NCBI RefSeq assembly: GCF_013181195.1
Contig: NZ_SMZP01000004.1
Coordinates: forward strand, 496,001 to 560,000
Reading direction: 5' to 3'
DNA from: Caulobacter sp. RHG1
GTDB taxonomy: Bacteria; Pseudomonadota; Alphaproteobacteria; Caulobacterales; Caulobacteraceae
Length of the DNA: 64,000 nt
Shown here: piece after piece, positions 1 to 9,999 of the stretch
How the letters are laid out: each line of letters begins with the position of its first letter
Position numbering within the stretch: position 1 is the first letter of the stretch
The notes under the pieces: generated by a model
The model's database searches: none
Seen by the model: only the letters and a program-made list of their open reading frames with translations
Told to the model about the DNA's origin: nothing
Program-made: the position numbers and the translations under genes

Positions 1-887
1 TGCGCGACGGCCGGCTGATCGATTCCAAGCCGGCGTCGGAAGTTTCGGTGGCCTGGATCATCGCCCAGATGCTGGGCGACAAGGCTCGTGACCGGCCCCG
101 CACCGCCGCCCGCCAGGCTGGCGAGATCGTGCTGTCGGTCGAGGCCCTGTCCCTCCCACGCGCCGGTGGCGGCCTGCTGCTGGACAATGTCTCGGCCAGC
201 TTCCGGGCCGGTGAGATCACCGCGCTTTACGGCCTGCTGGGTTCGGGCCGCACCGAATTCCTGGAAAGCATCTACGGCGCCCGGCCCGCGAAGGGCTCAG
301 TGAAGCTGAACGGCGAGGAGATCTCGCACCTACCGTTGGCCGAGCGCTGCCGCCGGCGAATCCGCTTCGTGCCCGAGGACCGCCAGCGCGACGGCCTGTT
401 CCACAACCTGTCGGTCGGCGGCAATCTGGGTCTGTCGCGCCTGATCGCCTTCGCCAAGGCCGGGGTCATCGACGGTGGGCGCGAGCGTTCGGCGATCGGC
501 GAGATGATGGCCCGCCTGGGCGTCAAGGCCGCCTCGCCGCAGATCGCCATCGGCGCGCTGTCGGGCGGCAACCAGCAGAAGGTGGTGATCGGGCGCGGCC
601 TGATGACCGGTCCGCTGGTCATGCTGCTGGACGAGCCCAGCCGCGGCGTCGACATCGGGGCGCGCGGCGAGGTGTTCGACACCATGCGGGCCCTGGCCGA
701 CCAGGGCATGGCCGTGGTCTTCGCCACCTCCGACCTTCTGGAAGCCCAGGCCGTGGCCGACCGCGTGCTGGTCATGGCCGCCGGCCGCCTGACTGCCGAT
801 CTGCCGCTGGAGGCCGCCACCGAAGCGGCCCTGGTCGCCGCCTGTAACCCGATAGAAGCCCCGCGTAACATGGAGCCCGCCCAGTGA
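1..887 (+). CDS. Sugar ABC transporter ATP-binding protein, C-terminal part (RbsA/MglA type)
   Basis: The gene is cut by the left window edge; the frame is open from base 3. What remains is the end of the first nucleotide-binding domain (LRDGR-type ending) and the complete second one. The second domain has a degenerate Walker A (GLLGSGRTEFL), the signature LSGGNQQK and Walker B VMLLDEPSRGVD. Tandem-domain ATPases of this kind drive CUT2 family uptake of monosaccharides at the inner membrane. The TGA stop overlaps the GTG start of the permease gene, so the two are probably translationally coupled. The substrate cannot be read from this protein. Confidence 0.93.
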   Translation, partial: RDGRLIDSKPASEVSVAWIIAQMLGDKARDRPRTAARQAGEIVLSVEALSLPRAGGGLLLDNVSASFRAGEITALYGLLGSGRTEFLESIYGARPAKGSVKLNGEEISHLPLAERCRRRIRFVPEDRQRDGLFHNLSVGGNLGLSRLIAFAKAGVIDGGRERSAIGEMMARLGVKAASPQIAIGALSGGNQQKVVIGRGLMTGPLVMLLDEPSRGVDIGARGEVFDTMRALADQGMAVVFATSDLLEAQAVADRVLVMAAGRLTADLPLEAATEAALVAACNPIEAPRNMEPAQ

Positions 888-1927
888 CGGCGACTACGTC
901 CACCGCCGCCCCGATCGCCGCGAACGGCGGCTGGCTCGCGCTTGTCCTGAAGCTGCGCGCCTTGATCGCGCTGGGCGTCGTCCTGGCCTTCTTCTCGGTC
1001 ATGGCCCCCAACTTCCTGTCGACGGCCAATTTCCTGATCATGTTCAAGCACGTGGCGATCACGGCGATCCTGGCGATCGGCATGAGCTTCGTGATCCTGA
1101 CCGGTGGCATCGACCTGTCGGTCGGCTCGATCGCCGGTCTGGGCGGCATGGTCGCCGGCGCGCTGATCCTGAACGGCCTGACGATCGCGCCACTGGGCGT
1201 GGTGGTCTATCCCAGCATCCCGATGGTGATCGCCATCGTGCTGCTGCTGGGCGGCCTGGCCGGCTTCGCCAACGGCGTGCTGGTCTCGCGGTTCAAGGTC
1301 GCGCCGTTCATCGCCACCCTGGGCATGCTGTACGTCGCGCGCGGCGCCGCCATGCTGCTGTCGAACGGCGCGACCTTCCCGAACCTGACTGGCCGCGAGG
1401 ACCTCGGTAATACGGGCTTCCCGTGGCTGGGCGCCGGGACGGTGCTGGGGCTGCCGGTGACCGTGCTGGTCATGGGCGTCATCGCCCTGGTCGCCGCCTT
1501 CGTCGCTCGCGACACCCCGTTCGGCCGCCGGGTCTATGCCGTCGGCGGCAACGAGCGCGCGGCCTTGCTGTCTGGCGTCCGCGTCGATCGGGTGAAGATC
1601 GCCGTCTACGTCATCTCCGGCGTCTGCGCGGCGCTGGTCGGTCTGGTCGTCTCCTCCGAGCTGGTGGCCGCGCACCCGGCCAGCGGCGAGACCTTCGAGC
1701 TGTCGGCCATCGCCGCCGTGGTGCTGGGCGGGGCCTCGCTGTCGGGCGGTCGCGGTACGGTCGGCGGCGCGCTGATCGGCGCCTGCGTGATCGGCGTGCT
1801 GGGCGATGGCCTAGTGATGATGGGCGTCAGCGAGTTCTGGCAGATGGTCGTCAAAGGGCTTGTGATCATCGCGGCGGTCGTGCTCGACCAGCTCCAGGGG
1901 CGCCTCGCCGCGGCGGGGAAGGCTTGA
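884..1927 (+). CDS. Sugar ABC transporter permease (RbsC/BPD_transp_2 family)
   Basis: This 347-residue, strongly hydrophobic protein has about eight to ten membrane segments and the family motif GGIDLSVG near residues 74-81. That identifies the inner-membrane channel subunit of a CUT2 sugar importer. It starts with GTG overlapping the stop of the ATPase gene. Only one permease gene is present, as in ribose-type systems where it works as a homodimer. The matching periplasmic binding protein is not adjacent: it lies one gene downstream, after the DeoR regulator. Confidence 0.93.
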   Translation: MTATTSTAAPIAANGGWLALVLKLRALIALGVVLAFFSVMAPNFLSTANFLIMFKHVAITAILAIGMSFVILTGGIDLSVGSIAGLGGMVAGALILNGLTIAPLGVVVYPSIPMVIAIVLLLGGLAGFANGVLVSRFKVAPFIATLGMLYVARGAAMLLSNGATFPNLTGREDLGNTGFPWLGAGTVLGLPVTVLVMGVIALVAAFVARDTPFGRRVYAVGGNERAALLSGVRVDRVKIAVYVISGVCAALVGLVVSSELVAAHPASGETFELSAIAAVVLGGASLSGGRGTVGGALIGACVIGVLGDGLVMMGVSEFWQMVVKGLVIIAAVVLDQLQGRLAAAGKA

Positions 1928-1965
1928 CCATGGTCGAGGGCGCCCTGTCGCGAAGGAGCAAGACC

Positions 1966-2790
1966 ATGGCCAAACCCTCAGCAGGGGCGGGCACCGCCCG
2001 CGCGCGGGCCATCGCCGCCGGCGCCGGCCTGCTGGCCGAGCCGCGCCGCATGCAGATCCTGGAATGGCTGCAGGAAGAGGGTAGCGCCCGGGTGCGCGAG
2101 CTCTCCGAAGCCTTCTCGGTGTCTGAAGCCACCATCCGCCAGGACCTGGAGCGACTGGAGACTGACGGCCACATCGTGCGCGAGCACGGCGGCGCCTATC
2201 TGCGCTCTGTGCCCCAGCAGGTGCGCGACATGGCCCTGCAGCACCAGGGCAACATGGACGCTAAGCGGCGCATCGGCCGCCTAGCCGCCTCGCTGGTCGG
2301 GGACGGCGAGTCGATCATCCTGGATAGCGGCTCGACCACCACCGAGGTGGCGCTGAACCTGCTGGAAAAGCAGAACCTCAACGTCGTCACCAACGCCCTG
2401 AACATCGCCCTGACGCTGGGCGCGCTGCCGTCCTGCGCGGTGCACATGCCGGGCGGCCAGTTCAAGGCGCCGACCCTGTCGCTGAGCGGCGAGCGCTCGG
2501 CCGCCTTCTTCGAGGGCCTGTACGCCGAGAAGTGCTTCCTGGCGACGGCGGCGATCTCGTTCGAGGCCGGCCTGACCTATCCGTCGCTGGCCGACCTCTA
2601 TGTGAAGCGGGCGATGATCGCGGCCTCGTCGCGCGTCGTGCTCGTGGCCGACTCCACCAAGATCGGCCGCACCTCGTTCTCATCGCTGGGCGCGGTCGAG
2701 ATCGTCCACACCCTGATCACCGACCAAGCCATCCGCGACGAAGACCGCCACGCCTTCGAGGCGCGGGGGATCGAAGTCCTGATCGCCTAG
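1966..2790 (+). CDS. DeoR-family transcriptional repressor
   Basis: The 274-residue protein has an N-terminal winged helix-turn-helix (about residues 26-80, with SEATIRQDLERLE as recognition helix). A DeoRC sugar-phosphate sensing domain follows, with ILDSGSTTTEVA. I chose ATG 1966 because AAGGAG lies eight bases upstream; an ATG at 1930 is in frame but lacks a good ribosome-binding site. It sits inside the transporter operon between permease and binding protein, so it most likely represses this operon in response to a phosphorylated intermediate of the imported sugar. The inducer is unknown. Confidence 0.9.
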   Translation: MAKPSAGAGTARARAIAAGAGLLAEPRRMQILEWLQEEGSARVRELSEAFSVSEATIRQDLERLETDGHIVREHGGAYLRSVPQQVRDMALQHQGNMDAKRRIGRLAASLVGDGESIILDSGSTTTEVALNLLEKQNLNVVTNALNIALTLGALPSCAVHMPGGQFKAPTLSLSGERSAAFFEGLYAEKCFLATAAISFEAGLTYPSLADLYVKRAMIAASSRVVLVADSTKIGRTSFSSLGAVEIVHTLITDQAIRDEDRHAFEARGIEVLIA

Positions 2791-3759
<969 letters not shown>

Positions 3760-3783
3760 CCCGGCCAGTCTGGAGTACCTTCC

Positions 3784-4764
3784 ATGAGCAAACTGCGGTT
3801 CGGAGCCGGCATCTGGCACTTCGCCACCTATGTCGACCGCTACGCCACGGATGGCTACGGCCCGGCGGTCAGCCTGATCGAGGCGATCGACAAGGCCGGC
3901 CAGGTCGGCGACCTGTCGGTGGTCGACCTCAACTATCCGTTCGTCGATCCGAACCTCAGCCTCGACGAGGTCGAGGTCGCGCTGAAGCGCAACAATCTGG
4001 GCGTCATCGGCATCACGCCCGAGATCTATACCCGCCAGTTCTCGAAGGGCGCCTTCACCAATCCCGATCCGGGCATTCGCCGCCTGGCCAACGAGATGTG
4101 CAACGACGCGGCCAAGGTCGTGCGCCGCTTCGGCGCCGACTACGTCAAGCTGTGGCCAGGCCAAGACGGCTGGGACTATCCGTTCCAGGTCGACCACGGA
4201 AAGATCTGGCAGATGTCGATGGACGGCGTCGGCGAGCTGGCCAGCCAGAACCCCGATCTGAAGTTCGTCATCGAGTACAAGCCGCGCGAGCCGCGCAATC
4301 ACATGAGCTTCGACTCGGTGGCTCGCACCCTGCTGGGCATCGAGAAGATCGGCCTGCCCAACATCGGCATCCTGCTGGACTTCGGCCACTCGCTGTACGG
4401 CGGCGAGTCGCCGGCCGACGCGGCCCAGCTGGCCATCGATCACGGCCGCCTGTTCGGCATGGACGTCAACGACAACCTGCGCAGCTGGGACGACGACATG
4501 GTCGCCGGCTCGGTCCACCCGATCGAGCTGTTCGAGTTCTTCTACGTCCTGCGCAAGAACAACTGGGACGGCGTCTGGCAGCTGGACCAGTTCCCGTTTC
4601 GCGAAAACAGCGTCGACGCCGCCAAGTTGGCGATCGACTTCCTGAAGGTCATCGACCGGGCATTGGACAAGCTGGACTTCGAGGCCATGCAGGCCGCGCA
4701 GGACCGGCAGGACGCCCTGGAGGCCCAGCGCCTGGCGCGCGCGGCCCTGTTCTCGTCGTACTGA
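3784..4764 (+). CDS. Xylose-isomerase-like TIM-barrel sugar isomerase/epimerase
   Basis: The 326-residue AP-endonuclease-2-type TIM barrel has a plausible divalent-metal site: E164 in [11 protein letters not shown]199 and H202 in [10 protein letters not shown], and the acidic run around MDVNDN and WDDDM (residues 226-239), followed by VHPIELF. The arrangement recalls the Pseudomonas stutzeri L-rhamnose isomerase and related ketose/aldose isomerases. It follows the binding-protein gene by 24 bases, with GGAG before the ATG, and precedes a secreted hydrolase by three bases. It probably performs the first cytoplasmic step on the imported sugar. The exact substrate is unknown. Confidence 0.82.
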   Translation: MSKLRFGAGIWHFATYVDRYATDGYGPAVSLIEAIDKAGQVGDLSVVDLNYPFVDPNLSLDEVEVALKRNNLGVIGITPEIYTRQFSKGAFTNPDPGIRRLANEMCNDAAKVVRRFGADYVKLWPGQDGWDYPFQVDHGKIWQMSMDGVGELASQNPDLKFVIEYKPREPRNHMSFDSVARTLLGIEKIGLPNIGILLDFGHSLYGGESPADAAQLAIDHGRLFGMDVNDNLRSWDDDMVAGSVHPIELFEFFYVLRKNNWDGVWQLDQFPFRENSVDAAKLAIDFLKVIDRALDKLDFEAMQAAQDRQDALEAQRLARAALFSSY

Positions 4765-4767
4765 CCC

Positions 4768-6369
4768 ATGGCGCGGCGGCCCCATCAGCCTGGCCTGGAC
4801 CTGACCCGCCGCGCGGCGACGGGCCTGGGTCTGGCCATGATGGCGTCGCCGTCGCTGGCGGCTGGCGCGAGCGTCCCGCGCTGGGGCGTGCACGAGATCG
4901 TCCTGGACGGTCCGGCGATCGGCAATCCGTTCGTCGACGTGTCGCTGTCGGCGGCCTTCACCGACGGCCAGCAGACCCTGAACATCGCCGGCTTCTATGA
5001 CGGGGCGGGCGTCTATCGTGTCCGCTTCAGTCCGCCGACCGAGGGGACCTGGCGCTGGCGCACGCGCAGCAACGCCCCGGCGCTGAACGGCAAGGCCGGA
5101 ACGGTGATGGCGACCGCGCCGCGTCCCGGCGACCACGGTCCGGTCAAGGTCGCAGGCGGCTACCACTTCGCCCATGCCGATGGGACGCCGTTCCGGCAGA
5201 TCGGCACGACCGCCTATGCCTGGGCCCAGCAGAGCGACGCCCTGTGCGACCAGACGCTGGAAACCCTGGCCGCCTCGCCGTTCAACAAGATGCGGATGTG
5301 CGTCTTCCCGAACGTGGCCGGCGAGCCCATCCACGCGTTTGCCCAGACGGCCGACGGCGCCTGGGATTTTGACCGCTTCAATCCCGCCTATTTCCGTAGG
5401 TTCGAGGATCGGGTGCGCCGGCTGGGCGCGCTGGGGATCCAGGCCGACCTGATCCTGTTCCACCCCTACGACGAGAAGACCGGCTTCCACGCCATGACCC
5501 CGGCGCGGGACGACCGCTATGTCCGCTACCTGGTGGCGCGGATGGCGGCGTTCTCGAACGTCTGGTGGTCGCTGGCCAACGAGTGGGACCTGGTCAAGGC
5601 CAAGACCGAGGCCGACTTCGATCGCATGGGACGGCTGATCCAGGTCCAGGACCCTTACGACCGCCTGCGCTCGATCCACAACTGGCGCGACAACTTCGAC
5701 AACAGCCGCCCGTGGATCACCCATTCCAGCATCCAGAACGGCTCGGCCGCCCTGGATGACGCCCGCGCCGAGATCTACCGCAGCGTCTGGAAGAAGCCGG
5801 TGGTCTTCGACGAGGTCCGCTACGAGGGCGACCTGGAGAAGCGCTGGGGCGACCTGAGGCCCGAAGATCTCGTCCAGCGCTTCTGGCACTGCCTGGTCGC
5901 CGGGACCTATGTCGGCCACGGCGAGGTCTACGATACCCGCAAGACGAACGCGCCCGGCACCTGGACCGCCCGCGGCGGCAAGCTGTGGGGCCAAAGCGCC
6001 CCGCGCCTGGCCTTCCTGAAGACGGTGATGGAGCAGGGGCCGACGCCCGGCCTCGATCCCATCGACCGCACCTGGGACCAGCATCTGGGTGGCCAGCCCG
6101 GGACCTATTACCTGCGCTATTTCGGTGACTCCGCGCCCGGCGAGTGGGCCGTGGCCTTGCCCAAGGACGAACTCGAGGGCGGTGAGCGCTTCCGCCTCGA
6201 CGTGCTGGACACCTGGGCCATGACGGTGACGTCGGCGCCGCGTCCGTATGTGATGGCCAAGCGCGACGCGTATTTCTTCCACGATCCGCAGCAGCCGGTG
6301 GTTTCCTTGCCGGGCCGTCCCTGGATGGCCGTGCGCCTGGTCCGCCTGAACACGGAGAGCGCGGCATGA
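4768..6369 (+). CDS. Tat-exported DUF5060 plus apiosidase-like (DUF4038) glycoside hydrolase
   Basis: The 533-residue protein starts with a twin-arginine leader (TRRAATGLGLAMM) ending near residue 33. A DUF5060 beta-sandwich follows (about 37-110), then a GH-A-like TIM barrel (about 125-440). N271-E272 in SLANEWD is the likely acid/base pair and E349 in VVFDEV the likely nucleophile. The catalytic domain resembles the DUF4038/apiosidase-like fold; members such as GH140 remove apiose from rhamnogalacturonan II, but other activities exist. It starts three bases after the isomerase stop, so a secreted enzyme that releases the sugar is co-expressed with importer and isomerase. Confidence 0.78.
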   Translation: MARRPHQPGLDLTRRAATGLGLAMMASPSLAAGASVPRWGVHEIVLDGPAIGNPFVDVSLSAAFTDGQQTLNIAGFYDGAGVYRVRFSPPTEGTWRWRTRSNAPALNGKAGTVMATAPRPGDHGPVKVAGGYHFAHADGTPFRQIGTTAYAWAQQSDALCDQTLETLAASPFNKMRMCVFPNVAGEPIHAFAQTADGAWDFDRFNPAYFRRFEDRVRRLGALGIQADLILFHPYDEKTGFHAMTPARDDRYVRYLVARMAAFSNVWWSLANEWDLVKAKTEADFDRMGRLIQVQDPYDRLRSIHNWRDNFDNSRPWITHSSIQNGSAALDDARAEIYRSVWKKPVVFDEVRYEGDLEKRWGDLRPEDLVQRFWHCLVAGTYVGHGEVYDTRKTNAPGTWTARGGKLWGQSAPRLAFLKTVMEQGPTPGLDPIDRTWDQHLGGQPGTYYLRYFGDSAPGEWAVALPKDELEGGERFRLDVLDTWAMTVTSAPRPYVMAKRDAYFFHDPQQPVVSLPGRPWMAVRLVRLNTESAA

Positions 6370-6492
6370 GCGCACGACTGAACAAGGGATGGCGTCTGAC
6401 CCGTGGCGTGCAGCGCCGCCAGACCGTCGCCAGGAACGCTCCAGCCACGCTTCGCTGGCGCAAACGCCTGGCCGGACGCGGCTGGGTTGAAA

Positions 6493-6505
6493 TCCAGTAT
6501 CTGGA
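6493..6505. promoter_or_regulatory. Inverted repeat TCCAG-TAT-CTGGA, candidate GntR operator
   Basis: A perfect 5+5 inverted repeat with a TAT centre lies 32 bases upstream of the chosen GntR start. Its size and position fit an autoregulatory operator for a FadR-family (FCD) GntR protein. Short inverted repeats occur by chance in GC-rich DNA, so this is suggestive only. Confidence 0.4.
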
Positions 6506-6536
6506 CTTCGAGCCCTGCTTGCTCCAGTTTCCGGAC

Positions 6537-7274
6537 ATGGCGCTTCGCAAAGCATCCGAAGGGCTGGCCGAAGCCCCGATCGTCCGTCGCAAGCTTTCGG
6601 ACCATGTCCTCGACCGCCTCAAGGCGATGATCACCTCGGGCGAGTACGGCCCGGGGCAAACCCTGCCGTCTGAGCGCGAGCTGATGGCCAGCTATGGCGT
6701 CGGTCGTCCTGCGATCCGCGAGGCCATGCAGGCGCTTGCGAACGCCGGCCTGATCACCATCAAGCATGGCGAGCGCGCCAAGGTGCGTCCTCTCACGGCC
6801 AAGGCTGCCGTGGGCCAGATCGACCTGGTCGCCCAACTGATGCTGTCGGCCTCGCCGGGCATGCTGCAGAACCTGAAGGAAGCTCGCCGCTTCTTCGAGC
6901 GCGGCATGGTGCGCGAAGCCGCCGCCAAGGCCAGCGACGCCGAGATCACAGAACTGGACGCCCTGATCGTCGAGCAGCGCGCTGCCTTGAACGACGCCGA
7001 GAGCTTCGTGGCCGCCGACCTGCGCTTCCACAACAAGATCGCCTCGATCTCGCGCAACGCCATTCTGGATGCCGTGGCCGAGGCGATGTTGGGCTGGCTG
7101 CGCAACGACCAGATCGACTCGGAGGCCTTCGCCGCCCGCGGCGAGGCGGTGCTGGAGGCGCACGCACAGATCGTCGAAGGGCTGCGCATGCGCGACCCCG
7201 ACGCGGCCGAAGCGGCGCTTTGCCGTTATCTCGACCAGGCCGACGCGGTCGAAAGGATCGCCGTCGCTTCGTAG
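6537..7274 (+). CDS. GntR/FadR-family regulator, NanR-like
   Basis: The 245-residue protein has a GntR winged helix (about residues 15-80; LPSERELMASYGVGRPAIREAM is the core, followed by KHGERAKVRP) and a helical FCD effector domain. The DNA-binding region closely resembles E. coli NanR. The frame is open back to an ATG overlapping the hydrolase stop at 6366, but the extra 57 residues look non-coding. I therefore chose ATG 6537 at the normal NanR-type N-terminus. As the last gene of the sugar locus it probably controls a second branch of sugar-acid or polysaccharide use. Confidence 0.85.
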   Translation: MALRKASEGLAEAPIVRRKLSDHVLDRLKAMITSGEYGPGQTLPSERELMASYGVGRPAIREAMQALANAGLITIKHGERAKVRPLTAKAAVGQIDLVAQLMLSASPGMLQNLKEARRFFERGMVREAAAKASDAEITELDALIVEQRAALNDAESFVAADLRFHNKIASISRNAILDAVAEAMLGWLRNDQIDSEAFAARGEAVLEAHAQIVEGLRMRDPDAAEAALCRYLDQADAVERIAVAS

Positions 7275-7298
7275 TCCTTGAGTAGCGTTGAGACGGCG

Positions 7299-8048
7299 AT
7301 GGCCAGTCGATCATCCACAGCGGCCGCCAGGCGTCCCGAGGACGCGGGCCCCGAGAGCACCAGCCAGACCCTGGCCCGGGCCATCGACATCCTCGACGCC
7401 CTGCGCGAGGGCCCTGCGGACCTGCAGGCGCTGCAGGCCCGGACGGGCCTGACCCGCAGCACGACCCACCGCCTGGCCAACCTGCTGATCCATCGTCGAC
7501 TGGTGACGGGCGACGGCAAGATCTATCGCCTGGGCGCAGGCCTGATCTATCTGGGCTTCAAGAGCGGCGAGCGGCTGGAGCTGGTCGACGTGGCGCGGCC
7601 GGTCCTGGCCCAGCTGTCGGCCGAGACCGACGACGCGGTCAATCTGGGTGTCCGTGACGGCGACGAGATCATCTATCTCGCCCAGGCGCCCAGCCGCCGG
7701 CGCGTGGTGGTCCGCCACCAGGTCGGCGACCGCAACCAGGTGGCGGAGACGGCTTTGGGGCGGGCGCTTCTGCTGGACGACGGTGACATGTGGCGCGCTC
7801 TGTTTCCGCGCGAGGACTACGCCCTGAACAGCGATCGCGGCCATGTCGAACACTACGACGACGGCGGCGACCGCATCCGCTGCCTGGCCGCTCCGATCCG
7901 CGAGGTCAGCGGCGGCATCGTCGCCGCGCTCAGCCTGTCCAGCCTGCCCGAATATATGGACGACGCCCGCATGGCCGTTCTGGCCGAACGCGTACGTGAG
8001 GCGGCGGCCGAGATCAGCCTGGCGCTTGGTTACGAAGGCCCGCGCTAG
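7299..8048 (+). CDS. IclR-family transcriptional regulator
   Basis: The 249-residue protein has an N-terminal IclR winged helix (TLARAIDILDAL...GLTRSTTHRLANLL) and a C-terminal IclR effector domain (about residues 95-240), ending before a convergent hydrolase gene that it overlaps by four bases. The start is uncertain: ATG 7299 is preferred over an in-frame TTG at 7278. IclR proteins commonly govern catabolic operons by sensing small carboxylates or sugar acids. Here it is the third regulator in the locus, after DeoR and GntR, and its target is not evident. Confidence 0.87.
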   Translation: MASRSSTAAARRPEDAGPESTSQTLARAIDILDALREGPADLQALQARTGLTRSTTHRLANLLIHRRLVTGDGKIYRLGAGLIYLGFKSGERLELVDVARPVLAQLSAETDDAVNLGVRDGDEIIYLAQAPSRRRVVVRHQVGDRNQVAETALGRALLLDDGDMWRALFPREDYALNSDRGHVEHYDDGGDRIRCLAAPIREVSGGIVAALSLSSLPEYMDDARMAVLAERVREAAAEISLALGYEGPR

Positions 8049-8653
8049 AGCCGCTCGGCTTCGACGCGATCGACCAGACCCTTCAGCAGGCCGCGCCCCT
8101 TCACCCAGGCGCCGTGGCCAGACTCGACATTGATGTGGCCGGCGCGACCCAGGTCGACGAACTCAGAACCCCAGCCGCGGGCGAAGGCCTCGGCGCGCTC
8201 GATCTCGACATAAGGGTCGTTGCGGCTGGCCACGACCAGGGTCGGGAAGGGCAGGCGCTGGCGCGGGATCGGGGAGAAGCCGACCAGCAGGCGGCCGGCG
8301 GGACCCTCGCGATTGACATCGGCCGGCGCGACCAGCATCGCGCCGCCCACGCCGCGTCCGCCCGTCACCTGGGCGAAGTGCGCGACTAGCGCGCAGCCCA
8401 GGCTGTGAGCGACCAAGATCGCGCCGGGGTGCTGACGCACGGCTTCGGCCAGACTGATGGTCCAGTCGCCCAACAGGGGGCGTTCCCAGTCCTGCTGGTC
8501 AACCCGGATGGCCCCCGGAAGCGCGCGCTCCCAGTGGGTCTGCCAGTGGTCTGGGCCGGAATTGTACAGGCCCGGCACGATCAGGATCGGCGGGCTTTCA
8601 CGGTCGTCGCGACGGCGACGAACCGGTTCGAAGGTCGAAGAAGCGGGGGTCAT
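8045..8653 (-). CDS. RBBP9/YdeN-type serine alpha/beta hydrolase
   Basis: The 202-residue hydrolase has the family opening PPILIVPGLYNSGPDHWQ and a complete catalytic triad: S84 in AHSLGC, D146 in SRNDPYV and H173 in AGHINVESG. The length fits the RBBP9 (DUF1234/YdeN) family of small cytoplasmic esterases, whose natural substrates are mostly unknown. It is convergent with the IclR gene, the two stop codons overlapping. It stands alone as a transcription unit; no signal peptide is seen. Confidence 0.85.
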   Translation of the reverse strand: MTPASSTFEPVRRRRDDRESPPILIVPGLYNSGPDHWQTHWERALPGAIRVDQQDWERPLLGDWTISLAEAVRQHPGAILVAHSLGCALVAHFAQVTGGRGVGGAMLVAPADVNREGPAGRLLVGFSPIPRQRLPFPTLVVASRNDPYVEIERAEAFARGWGSEFVDLGRAGHINVESGHGAWVKGRGLLKGLVDRVEAERL

Positions 8654-8783
8654 GCTGCGTACTCTGGGCTTGGAGCCGACACCCCCAGATGCCGCACTCG
8701 GACGTCTCGCTGCAATTCATATCAACTAGATAGAAATTGAGAAAACCTGAGGCGAGACGCCCGTTTTTATCTTGGCGTTTAGG

Positions 8784-9263
8784 TCAGCCGATCTTGTCGC
8801 CGCGGTGCAGTGGGTCGGGCAGGGGATCGCCGGCCTTCACGAACTGTAGCGACACCGAGTTGATGCAGTAGCGCAGTCGCGTCGGAGCCGGACCGTCCGG
8901 GAAGACGTGGCCCTGGTGGCTGTCGCAGCGGGCGCAGCGGGTCTCGATGCGGACCATGCCGTAGGCGGTGTCGCGTACGCCGACCACGTGGTCCTCGGCG
9001 AACGGCGCGTAGAAGCTGGGCCAGCCCGTGCCGCTCTCGAACTTGGTCTCGTGCTTGAACAGCGGCAGGCCGCACAGGCGGCAGGCGTAGACGCCCGGGT
9101 TCTTCTCACCCAGCAGGCCGCCGCAGAACGGGGCCTCGGTGCCGTGGTGCAGGAGGACGCGCGCCTCCTCGGCCGTCAGGTCGGCCTCCAGGCGTTCGCG
9201 TTCGGGATCCGTCGGCGGCGTGAGATCGAAGCCGGCGGTTGAAAGGATGGCTGCGTCTGTCAT
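8784..9263 (-). CDS. msrB: Peptide-methionine (R)-S-oxide reductase MsrB
   Basis: This 159-residue enzyme reduces methionine-R-sulfoxide in oxidised proteins. It has the zinc-binding pairs C61-x2-C64 and C110-x2-C113, the active-site signature GTGWPSFY and the catalytic cysteine C133 in RYCINS. The ATG at 9263 is used; a TTG three codons upstream is in frame but less likely. It lies divergent from the DJ-1/PfpI gene, a pairing that would suit an oxidative-stress function. The roughly 130 bases between this gene and the hydrolase gene upstream of 8653 hold no evident gene. Confidence 0.95.
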   Translation of the reverse strand: MTDAAILSTAGFDLTPPTDPERERLEADLTAEEARVLLHHGTEAPFCGGLLGEKNPGVYACRLCGLPLFKHETKFESGTGWPSFYAPFAEDHVVGVRDTAYGMVRIETRCARCDSHQGHVFPDGPAPTRLRYCINSVSLQFVKAGDPLPDPLHRGDKIG

Positions 9264-9318
9264 GACAGGCAATGTAGGCGCTCAGGCGTTGGATCGGTAG
9301 CACCCCAGGAGATTTCCC

Positions 9319-9891
9319 ATGTCCGTCGCCGTCGCGCTGCTGCAACCGGGTTGGGCCGACTGGGAGGCCGGCGCTGTGCTGGCCCTGCTGCGCGAGCACC
9401 TGAAGGTGCAGATCGAGATCGCCACCCCGACCGGTGACCCGGAGACCTCGATCGGCGGGGTTCTGGCCGCCGCGGACTATCGCTTCGACGATCCTGTGCT
9501 GAGCGACGCCGACCTCTACATCCTGATCGGCAGCGACGCCTGGAGCGAAGGCGAGAACCCGGCCGTCAGCGCCTTGATCCGCCAGGCCTTCGCCGACGGC
9601 AAACCGGTGGCCGGCATCTGCGCCGGCACGACGGCCCTGGCGCGCGCAGGCCTGTTCGAAGGCCGCAAGCACACCTCGAATGGCCAGGAATGGCTGGAGG
9701 GCGTGGTCCCCGGCTATGCGGGGGCGGAACACTATGTCGACACGCCCAAGGCGGTGACCGACGGCAAGCTGGTCAGCGCCTCAGGCCTGGCCCCGGTGAC
9801 CTTCGCCGCGGCGGTGGCGCGTCTGGTCGCGCCGGAGGCCGAGGAGATGATCGCCGGCTACGAGAAGATGTTCGCGGCGGAGTTCGCCTAA
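9319..9891 (+). CDS. DJ-1/PfpI-family protein
   Basis: The 190-residue class I glutamine-amidotransferase-like fold has its nucleophile-elbow cysteine at C101 (GICAGTTALARAG) and a conserved acidic residue near the N-terminus (E17 in DWEAGAVL). DJ-1/PfpI proteins include glyoxalases, deglycase-like enzymes and stress chaperones, and the sequence does not show which applies. The gene is transcribed away from msrB and ends at a repeat-flanked terminator block. Confidence 0.85.
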   Translation: MSVAVALLQPGWADWEAGAVLALLREHLKVQIEIATPTGDPETSIGGVLAAADYRFDDPVLSDADLYILIGSDAWSEGENPAVSALIRQAFADGKPVAGICAGTTALARAGLFEGRKHTSNGQEWLEGVVPGYAGAEHYVDTPKAVTDGKLVSASGLAPVTFAAAVARLVAPEAEEMIAGYEKMFAAEFA

Positions 9892-9910
9892 CGCTCCCCA
9901 AAACCCGATC

Positions 9911-9936
9911 TTCCCGGCGAAAGCCGGGACCCAGAT
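9911..9936 (+). repeat. GNRA-hairpin intergenic repeat, unit A of pair 1
   Basis: The unit TCCCGGCGAAAGCCGGGA followed by CCCAGAT folds into a seven-base stem with a GAAA tetraloop. An inverted copy with three mismatches in 26 bases lies at 10000-10025, with a terminator between them. The same arrangement recurs perfectly at 44555-44685. Confidence 0.8.
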
Positions 9937-9961
9937 CGTAAGGCTGAGAGGCGCACGCAGA

Positions 9962-9994
9962 AACGCCCGCGATCCTGTCCGGGTCGCGGGCGTT
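9962..9994. terminator. Bidirectional terminator between convergent genes
   Basis: A perfect 11-base stem (AACGCCCGCGA / TCGCGGGCGTT) with an 11-base loop sits between the convergent DJ-1 and GlcG-like genes. It lies nested between two inverted repeat units. The flanking T/A content is short, as is usual in this GC-rich genome. Almost the same stem is used at 19241-19273. Confidence 0.75.
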
Positions 9995-9999
9995 CTTGC

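Noticed and set aside
1423..1965. An upstream extension of the DeoR protein into the permease gene.
   Set aside because: The extra residues are the permease gene read in another frame; ATG 1966 has a good ribosome-binding site.
6366..6536. A longer GntR protein starting at the ATG overlapping the hydrolase stop.
   Set aside because: The 57 extra residues are Arg-rich and unlike any GntR N-terminus, and the candidate operator would then lie inside the coding region.
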